From Cloacimonetes bacterium UBA5456 (GTDB lineage Bacteria > Cloacimonadota > Cloacimonadia > Cloacimonadales > Cloacimonadaceae): DNA of 11,014 nucleotides. Position numbers and translations under genes: made by a program. Of this stretch, positions 8,201 to 11,014 are shown one piece after another; the first letter of the stretch is position 1; every line of letters begins with the position of its first letter. The stretch covers positions 9,182-20,195 of the forward strand of contig DIQS01000048.1 of NCBI GenBank assembly GCA_002427325.1, written 5' to 3'. A model generated the notes under the pieces. It made no database searches. It was not told the DNA's origin and saw only the letters and a program-made list of their open reading frames with translations.

Positions 8201-8934
8201 CCTACACTTGGCAATACTACAAAGACAGTTCGGTCACCGAAGGCAGCGATTGCGTATGGATTGACGATATAATGTTCCCCGTGGAAGACATGACCGTCGG
8301 CAGCCCCATTGCACACGTGGAAGAGACCACGATTAACTTTGGCGACATCATGATTGGCACGAGCGAAGAATTCCCCTTAACCATTCAGAACAACGGTGAT
8401 GCCGTGATGATCGGAACCATTAATGTGAATGGTCCTTTCTGGATGGACAGTGATAGAGACGGACTCACCAGAAACATGAGATATGTGATCCCTGCAGAGT
8501 CAAGTCTTGAGATTCCAATCGTCTTCAGCCCCACTGCGACAGGTAATTACAGCGAAACCTTGACCATCCTGACGGACGATCCGGATAACCCCAGCATCAC
8601 AGTCAATCTCGTGGGAGTATGCAGCCAAGTTTCCAATGAAGACCTTGTGCAGGTCTATCCCACAAAGCTCAGCGGAAACCACCCCAACCCATTTAATCCC
8701 AACACCTATATCCGCTTTTCTTTGAAAGAAAAAGCACCCGTTAAGCTCGATATTTACAACATTCTCGGACAAAAAGTGATCACGCTGGCAAACCAGGTAA
8801 TGAACGCAGGCGAACACTCACTACTCTGGGATGGAAAAGACAGTAAGGGTTCACAAGTATCCAGCGGCGTATATTTCTATAAGATGCAAAGCAATGGATA
8901 TCAAAGCACCCGCAAGATGGTATTAATGAAATAG
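5242..8934 (+). CDS. Gingipain-like C25 cysteine peptidase with type IX sorting tail (second paralogue)
   Basis: A 1230-residue paralogue of the preceding gene with the same plan. Signal peptide 1-20 (VLGA-EY); propeptide-like region about 45-215; C25 domain about 228-570; Ig-like domain about 575-650; CARDB-like domains about 655-875 with an NQNGTIDPGE loop at 783-792; jellyroll adhesin-like domain 881-1013 (KVSSETNQD, CVWIDDIMFP); ASH-like domain about 1020-1131; sorting domain 1143-1230 starting LSGNHPNPFNP. H433 (YVGHGSDTSW) and C466 (VACVNGNF) are 33 apart, the RgpB spacing. This copy is closer to classical gingipains: CFAEAWVRA, GAVAVYAST, NQGW, PMRAQDE and IFGDASMLLRT all resemble segments of the Porphyromonas enzymes. 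It should cut proteins at the cell surface or outside the cell. Arg or Lys preference cannot be read from the sequence. It is the last gene of the plus block and is followed by a strong terminator. Confidence 0.9.
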   Translation: MRKLILLTTLLLSMVFVLGAEYISVADYNNEIKLISDSFGNTVLEFTLGSFEREKHDINGDTWFTPKFKNSGLLLEAGYPEVPVDAGSIIIPHNARMSMELIESDYVDLPMKIAPSKGNLTRNIDPESVAFEFADFYNGQAHYPEQPVELTEPFILRDFRGITTRFMPFVYYPAEGITRVYTRLRVRISQDGIDSINTLSSAKNSYSAGFAGIYQSMFLNFGEAKYPSLREDGDILVITNSMFNSEIIPWVEWKEQIGYNVEVVDVSVAGPSASQMQTYIQNKYNQNENLLFVQLMGDAPQVPTLTANGGGSDPSFALVAGNDNYPDLYVGRFSAQTTTEMATQVQRVLYYERDIEGDTSWVQKAMGIASNEGGGYNGDNGESDQQHMEIIRNLLLDYGYTSVDQMYQNYGATASQVATNVNQGRGVINYVGHGSDTSWVTTGFNNTNIASLTNTYKYPFIYTVACVNGNFVSRTCFAEAWVRATNNGVPTGAVAVYASTVNQGWNPPMRAQDEAMELLTDEAKTTIGGICYNSSSRMMEVYGNSGVNEYKNWHIFGDASMLLRTKEPTAIVANYNGVLIIGMESLEIQTEPNASLTLSANGVIYGKTRSDASGYALIEMDYPPVEPMELTLTIYAFNKIPYIEPVQVLPSDGAYLIVRDFFVEDGNNGIPEFDETITIQVEMENVGSDPAENINIYISTEDPYIFSTGSETLADPIDANTTGSTVQGIPIQISNYVPDQHEAEFTIHIELDDGSSFAYTKSILIHSPDLGWGPLMIDDAIGNQNGTIDPGETVILGIPIINNGHSTSPLITTTVTITGANNVIVPISDQIDGLAVGEEGIVYFEVTLSSQAAYGSLIQLSTTANYGGLSVFRSQNLIVGVLLENFENGLNNFDWQFPQGSWSIVEGGVDGGHAIKSATINHNGTTSMTITMNTPQPGYISFWKKVSSETNQDFFSFHVNGQLKGRWSGTNDTWGQVSYMVNPGTNTYTWQYYKDSSVTEGSDCVWIDDIMFPVEDMTVGSPIAHVEETTINFGDIMIGTSEEFPLTIQNNGDAVMIGTINVNGPFWMDSDRDGLTRNMRYVIPAESSLEIPIVFSPTATGNYSETLTILTDDPDNPSITVNLVGVCSQVSNEDLVQVYPTKLSGNHPNPFNPNTYIRFSLKEKAPVKLDIYNILGQKVITLANQVMNAGEHSLLWDGKDSKGSQVSSGVYFYKMQSNGYQSTRKMVLMK

Positions 8935-8952
8935 TATCAAGTGACTATATGA

Positions 8953-8969
8953 TGCCCAGCCCTTGGGCA
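8953..8969 (+). repeat. Small hairpin just upstream of the terminator
   Basis: TGCCCA (8953-8958) and TGGGCA (8964-8969) form a 6-bp stem with a 5-base loop. No T run follows directly. It probably adds structure to the 3' end of the C25 message ahead of the real terminator at 8985. Confidence 0.35.
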
Positions 8970-8984
8970 CGATCAAACCATATC

Positions 8985-9014
8985 AAGGCGCAGTCAAATT
9001 GATTGCGCCTTTTT
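8985..9014 (+). terminator. Rho-independent terminator after the C25 pair
   Basis: AAGGCGCA (8985-8992) pairs perfectly with TGCGCCTT (9004-9011), and the stem extends inward by about three more pairs to an AAATT loop. A run of five T (9010-9014) and TTCCTTT-like pyrimidines follow. It lies 50 bases after the stop of the second C25 gene and should end the plus-strand unit. Confidence 0.85.
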
Positions 9015-9191
9015 CCTTTGCCCGGCATATAGGAACATCGCTCATTGAAAACACGGCGCAGGATGTCAAAGAGCAAGCAGGCAGGGCACAAATTACAGCT
9101 TCGCCCCGTGGCTTCTGCATTATTGCCTTACAATTTCACTAATTTTCACAACTATACACTTATAAAAGAACTGTCATGAGCGCAGCGAGCT

Positions 9192-9210
9192 ATTCTCAAT
9201 TCTCAATTCG
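9192..9210. repeat. Short ATTCTCA heptamer repeat
   Basis: Two perfect ATTCTCA units (9192-9205) are followed by a partial one, ATTCG. The run merges directly into the CGCAC-GAA-GTGCG hairpin at 9209. It looks like part of a small repeated intergenic element. Confidence 0.6.
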
Positions 9211-9238
9211 CACGAAGTGCGCCCTACTATTCATAGGG
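9209..9238. repeat. Two adjacent small hairpins
   Basis: CGCAC (9209-9213) pairs with GTGCG (9217-9221) around a GAA loop. Directly after, CCCTA (9222-9226) pairs with TAGGG (9234-9238) around a 7-base loop. The two back-to-back stems following the heptamer repeat suggest a small structured repeat element rather than a terminator, because no T run follows. Confidence 0.45.
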
Positions 9239-9283
9239 GGACAAAATCGAAAAACGGTGACAAAATGAGCAACTATTTTTTCG
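9237..9283 (-). mobile_element. Possible solo end of an insertion sequence
   Basis: GGGGACAAAAT (9237-9247) and GGTGACAAAAT (9256-9266) form a direct repeat, 10 of 11 bases matching, offset by 19 bases. Read on the minus strand this gives TGTCACC, then a spacer, then TTTTGTCCCC. That resembles the TGT start and repeated terminal motifs described for IS21-family ends. CGAAAAA (9248-9254) and TTTTTCG (9277-9283) also form an inverted repeat around the second copy. There is no transposase nearby, so at most this is a remnant. Confidence 0.25.
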
Positions 9284-9488
9284 TCGATCTCGTAAGTGCC
9301 TGATAAATGAAGCCAGAAATAATTTGAATAAATCGCAGAATCAATAATGTTATGTAAACCTAAAGGGAATGTTTAGATCACATTTATCGAAATGGAATGT
9401 AGAGCTATATAAACTTCAAAGAAACAATAAAACACCAATATCCAATGATGCTACCCGTCTCTAATGATTGAGCCGCAATTAACCAATC

Positions 9489-9500
9489 GCTTAATTAAGC
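9489..9500. repeat. 12-base perfect palindrome GCTTAATTAAGC
   Basis: A perfect 12-base palindrome lies 21 bases before the heptamer array. It could be a protein-binding site or chance in AT-rich DNA. It is far from any gene start. Confidence 0.3.
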
Positions 9501-9520
9501 TAATCTCCTCCCACCCCCTG

Positions 9521-9571
9521 CCCTTAGCCCTTAGCTCTTAGCCCTTAGCCCTTAGCTCTTAGCCCTTAGCC
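9521..9571. repeat. Tandem CCCTTAG heptamer array with a 21-base higher-order period
   Basis: Seven units of 7 bases run without a break from 9521 to 9569, followed by CC. Units 1, 2, 4, 5 and 7 are CCCTTAG; units 3 and 6 are CTCTTAG. The variant therefore recurs every third unit, giving a 21-base period present 2.4 times. The array starts one base after a CT-rich stretch and ends 14 bases before the T-tract side of the minus-strand terminator. Confidence 0.9.
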
Positions 9572-9584
9572 AAAACCACCACAT

Positions 9585-9615
9585 AAAAAAAGCGGCATCA
9601 CTAAAGACACCGCTT
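9585..9615 (-). terminator. Rho-independent terminator of the minus-strand unit
   Basis: On the minus strand AAGCGGTGTC pairs with GATGCCGCTT, giving about ten pairs, two of them G-T wobbles, around a 6-base loop. A run of T follows (plus-strand A run at 9585-9589). It lies about 20 bases after the stop of the pilin-like gene. Confidence 0.85.
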
Positions 9616-9635
9616 ATTATTATCAACTTGCTTTA

Positions 9636-10172
9636 TCAGTCTTGAGGCAACCATTCATCCTGGACGGTAGGTTTGCGCTCAGGAGCAGGGTCGCTAACTT
9701 CATAGCTACGATCTCTAAGTGAATAGATCACCTTCACTCCGGCCTTACCAAAGCTCTCCGTGGATTCAGCGATGAAAAGATAGTTTTCGCCATCATAGAG
9801 AATGAGGAATTCTCCGGCATCGATCTTCATTGAGCCGGTCTCATCATCAAATATCGTGTTATAAGCTGCAACTTCGGGAATGGTCAATTGACCGAAGTCA
9901 AAGGGATATTCACCAAAGTCGTCAGTGCGGCGATATTCTTCTGCTGCTTCGATTGAAGCTTTGAAAACGGGGATTATTGCTTCAAACTTTTCTTGAGCTA
10001 TGAACTCGATGGCTTTATCTTCTTTGAGCTGGCGCATGCCAAAGAAAAAGACAAAGATGATGCCTACAAGCAAAAGGATGAAGATGAGTTCAACGAGACC
10101 CACCTTGTGCATAAGCGATGCTCCGGAGGCAGTCGGTTTTTTGTTTTCTAAATTTTTTGATGTATCAGACAT
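9636..10172 (-). CDS. Pilin/pseudopilin-like single-pass membrane protein
   Basis: A 178-residue protein with a hydrophilic 23-residue leader (MSDTSKNLENKKPTASGASL), one membrane helix at about 24-45 (VGLVELIFILLLVGIIFVFF), then a long helix with AAEEYRRTDDFGEYPFDFGQL at about 75-97, and a C-terminal sheet region (GEFLILYDGENYLF, GVKVIYSLRDRSYEV). This is the shape of type IV pilins and type II secretion pseudopilins: a hydrophobic helix with Glu at its fifth position, then a small beta domain. The processing site is odd. Pilins have Gly just before cleavage; here Lys23 is at that place, Gly25 is at position +2 and Glu28 at +5. Either it is cleaved atypically or it is an uncleaved membrane relative. 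The start is backed by GGGAG six bases upstream. It follows the permease gene on the same strand. No pilus assembly gene is in view, so the role is inferred. Confidence 0.6.
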   Translation of the reverse strand: MSDTSKNLENKKPTASGASLMHKVGLVELIFILLLVGIIFVFFFGMRQLKEDKAIEFIAQEKFEAIIPVFKASIEAAEEYRRTDDFGEYPFDFGQLTIPEVAAYNTIFDDETGSMKIDAGEFLILYDGENYLFIAESTESFGKAGVKVIYSLRDRSYEVSDPAPERKPTVQDEWLPQD

Positions 10173-10178
10173 TCTTAT

Positions 10179-10183
10179 CTCCC
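10179..10183 (-). promoter_or_regulatory. Ribosome binding site GGGAG for the pilin-like gene
   Basis: On the minus strand GGGAG is followed by ATAAGA and the ATG at 10172. The TAA of the overlapping small frame lies inside this spacer, so translation of that frame, if real, could be coupled to this gene. Confidence 0.65.
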
Positions 10184-10227
10184 AAGTAATCTTTCTTTGG
10201 ATATCATCTTTTTAATCTCTCGCATTT

Positions 10228-10233
10228 TGTCAA
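10228..10233 (-). promoter_or_regulatory. Possible -35 element (TTGACA) before the pilin-like gene
   Basis: TTGACA occurs on the minus strand 55 bases before the ATG. The hexamer 17 bases further on, AAGATG, is a poor -10, so an internal promoter is possible but weak. Co-transcription from the permease gene is equally plausible. Confidence 0.2.
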
Positions 10234-10242
10234 ACCTTTTCT

Positions 10243-10252
10243 GTTTTAAAAC
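10243..10252. repeat. 10-base palindrome GTTTTAAAAC
   Basis: A perfect palindrome just after the permease stop and before the TTGACA. It could be an operator, but short AT palindromes are common by chance. Confidence 0.25.
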
Positions 10253-10258
10253 ATCATA

Positions 10259-11014
10259 TCAGGATAATTCTCGCCTTTTGTAGATGAAATATGATGCAAT
10301 CAAGAAGGCAATTCCAAAGAGAAGCTTCCACAGATAATCCATGCTAAAAAGATATTGTAATGAGAGCTTATTGATCAAGCTCGCATCTAAAACCGTCAAC
10401 ATGGCAAAGAACTTATTTACGAAGCCAAGAAAGAAATCAAACAAGTATCGCATTTTTAGACCCCATATTTGATTTGCCATTCTTATGATGACATCGGCAG
10501 ACCAGAGGGTGATGAGCAAATAAAACAAGTTCCCTTTTTTCTTGAAGATCGAGGAAAAAAGAATGGAAAGCGGGACAAAGCTGACAATTCCGGCAATCAA
10601 ATAGATAATTGCCGTCATAAAAGCATTTAGCCCCACAAGCATGAAGTTTTGCTTCAGGATCAAACCCATGATCAAAGAAATACTGAGGTTCAAAAACAGC
10701 GTCATCCCCACAAAGAGCAATATTTGCCCGCCAATCGCAAAGAGCATTTTTGAGGAAAGACTCTTGAGAATAGACAAAGGCTGACAGCTATGAAAGACCT
10801 CAAAGTGATTCTCATAATCCTTATTCATGAGAGTATTTTGCAAATTTATCATAATCAATGAGCAAAGCAAAGCGATTGACCCGGCAATGACATATTGCAT
10901 TATCCAAAGAACGATAAAGTTTTGTTCCGCAAGAAAGTCCCAACGAAACTGTGGAGCTCCCATTTTGATCGTCAGAACGAGCATCAAGATCAGAAAAGCG
11001 AGAATAAACCCGAC
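10259..11014 (-). CDS. ABC-2-type transporter permease, N-terminus beyond the window
   Basis: A polytopic membrane protein of which 251 residues are visible. The frame is open through the right edge (first visible residues VGFILAFLILMLVL, part of a membrane helix), so the real start lies outside; the in-frame ATG at 10982-10984 falls within that helix and is not a start. I count about six further hydrophobic segments. Between the second and third lies a polar stretch, NKDYENHFEVFHSCQPLSILKS, resembling the cytoplasmic loop of ABC-2 permeases (acidic residue, then a P-x-S-type coupling segment before K-L). It would pair with an ATP-binding subunit, probably encoded upstream off the right edge, to export an unknown substrate. 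The C-terminus YKRRELS is a typical short cytosolic end after the last helix. It lies 86 bases before the pilin-like gene on the same strand. Family assignment rests on topology and this loop, so it is moderate. Confidence 0.65.
   Translation of the reverse strand, partial: VGFILAFLILMLVLTIKMGAPQFRWDFLAEQNFIVLWIMQYVIAGSIALLCSLIMINLQNTLMNKDYENHFEVFHSCQPLSILKSLSSKMLFAIGGQILLFVGMTLFLNLSISLIMGLILKQNFMLVGLNAFMTAIIYLIAGIVSFVPLSILFSSIFKKKGNLFYLLITLWSADVIIRMANQIWGLKMRYLFDFFLGFVNKFFAMLTVLDASLINKLSLQYLFSMDYLWKLLFGIAFLIASYFIYKRRELS

Larger units (their letters stand above)
9015..9520. other. Long non-coding, repeat-rich gap
   Basis: About 500 bases with no credible gene on either strand, between two convergent transcription units that each have their own terminator. 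The longest plus ATG frame I found (9176-9268, 30 codons) runs straight through a heptamer repeat and two hairpins, so I treat it as spurious. The segment from about 9290 to 9480 is plain AT-rich sequence in which I see nothing beyond short chance stems. Confidence 0.6.
10175..10258 (-). other. In-frame extension past the permease stop, or a 16-residue small ORF
   Basis: After the permease TGA (10259-10261) the same frame stays open for 27 codons, starting YDVLKQKRFDK and continuing MREIKKMISKERLLGR. It ends at a TAA (10175-10177) two bases before the ATG of the pilin-like gene. An ATG at 10223-10225 would start a 16-residue peptide, with AAAGG nine bases upstream. The stretch is lysine/arginine-rich. 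It may be a leader peptide coupled to the next gene, an old C-terminal tail cut off by a stop, or chance. Confidence 0.3.

Noticed and set aside
9176..9268. 30-codon plus-strand ORF in the intergenic gap
   Set aside because: It crosses heptamer repeats and hairpins and has no Shine-Dalgarno-like sequence. It is a by-product of the repeat element.
9521..9571. CRISPR array or telomere-like repeat
   Set aside because: The units are contiguous 7-mers without spacers, so it is not a CRISPR array. CCCTTAG differs from known telomere units and lies within a normal gene context.
10259..10261. TGA as a recoded sense codon (alternative genetic code or selenocysteine)
   Set aside because: The C39-like and pilin-like genes also end with TGA at natural C-termini, the permease ends naturally after its last helix, and I see no clear selenocysteine stem-loop after the codon.

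Overview
The window carries three complete genes on the plus strand for secreted cysteine peptidases. They face two minus-strand genes for membrane proteins: a complete pilin-like protein and an ABC-2-type permease cut by the window edge. The two largest proteins each end in an 88-residue FCB-type (type IX secretion) sorting domain with an NPFNP motif, a WDGKD motif, a VSSG(I/V)YFY motif and a basic KM-LMK end. This, with gingipain-like catalytic domains and moderate GC in genes between AT-rich gaps, suggests the FCB superphylum. Candidatus Cloacimonadota (WWE1) is my best guess, by inference only; there is no rRNA or other phylogenetic marker here.

Layout. 1-220: AT-rich leader without a recognisable gene. 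221-1189 (+): secreted C39-like papain-fold peptidase without a sorting tail. 1377-5159 (+) and 5242-8934 (+): two tandem paralogous gingipain-like (family C25) peptidases of 1260 and 1230 residues. Both have the same order of parts: signal peptide, propeptide-like region, C25 catalytic domain, Ig-like domains, a jellyroll adhesin-like domain, an ASH-like domain and the sorting tail. In both, the catalytic His and Cys are exactly 33 residues apart. 8985-9014: rho-independent terminator closing the plus-strand block. 9015-9584: non-coding, repeat-rich gap with two kinds of heptamer repeat, small hairpins and a possible solo insertion-sequence end. 9585-9615: terminator for the minus-strand block. 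9636-10172 (-): small pilin-like membrane protein. 10259-11014 (-): ABC-2-like permease running off the right edge.

Working together. The three peptidases would act outside the cell or on its surface, probably to break down proteins for a peptide- or amino-acid-using metabolism. The two giant enzymes would cross the outer membrane by type IX secretion, whose machinery is not in the window. The minus-strand pair is a separate transcription unit with no obvious link to the peptidases.

The most unusual points are the pilin-like N-terminus whose glycine sits out of register, an open reading frame that continues past the permease stop up to 2 bases before the next start, and the higher-order CCCTTAG repeat array. 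I see no CRISPR array, tRNA, rRNA, transposase or phage gene.
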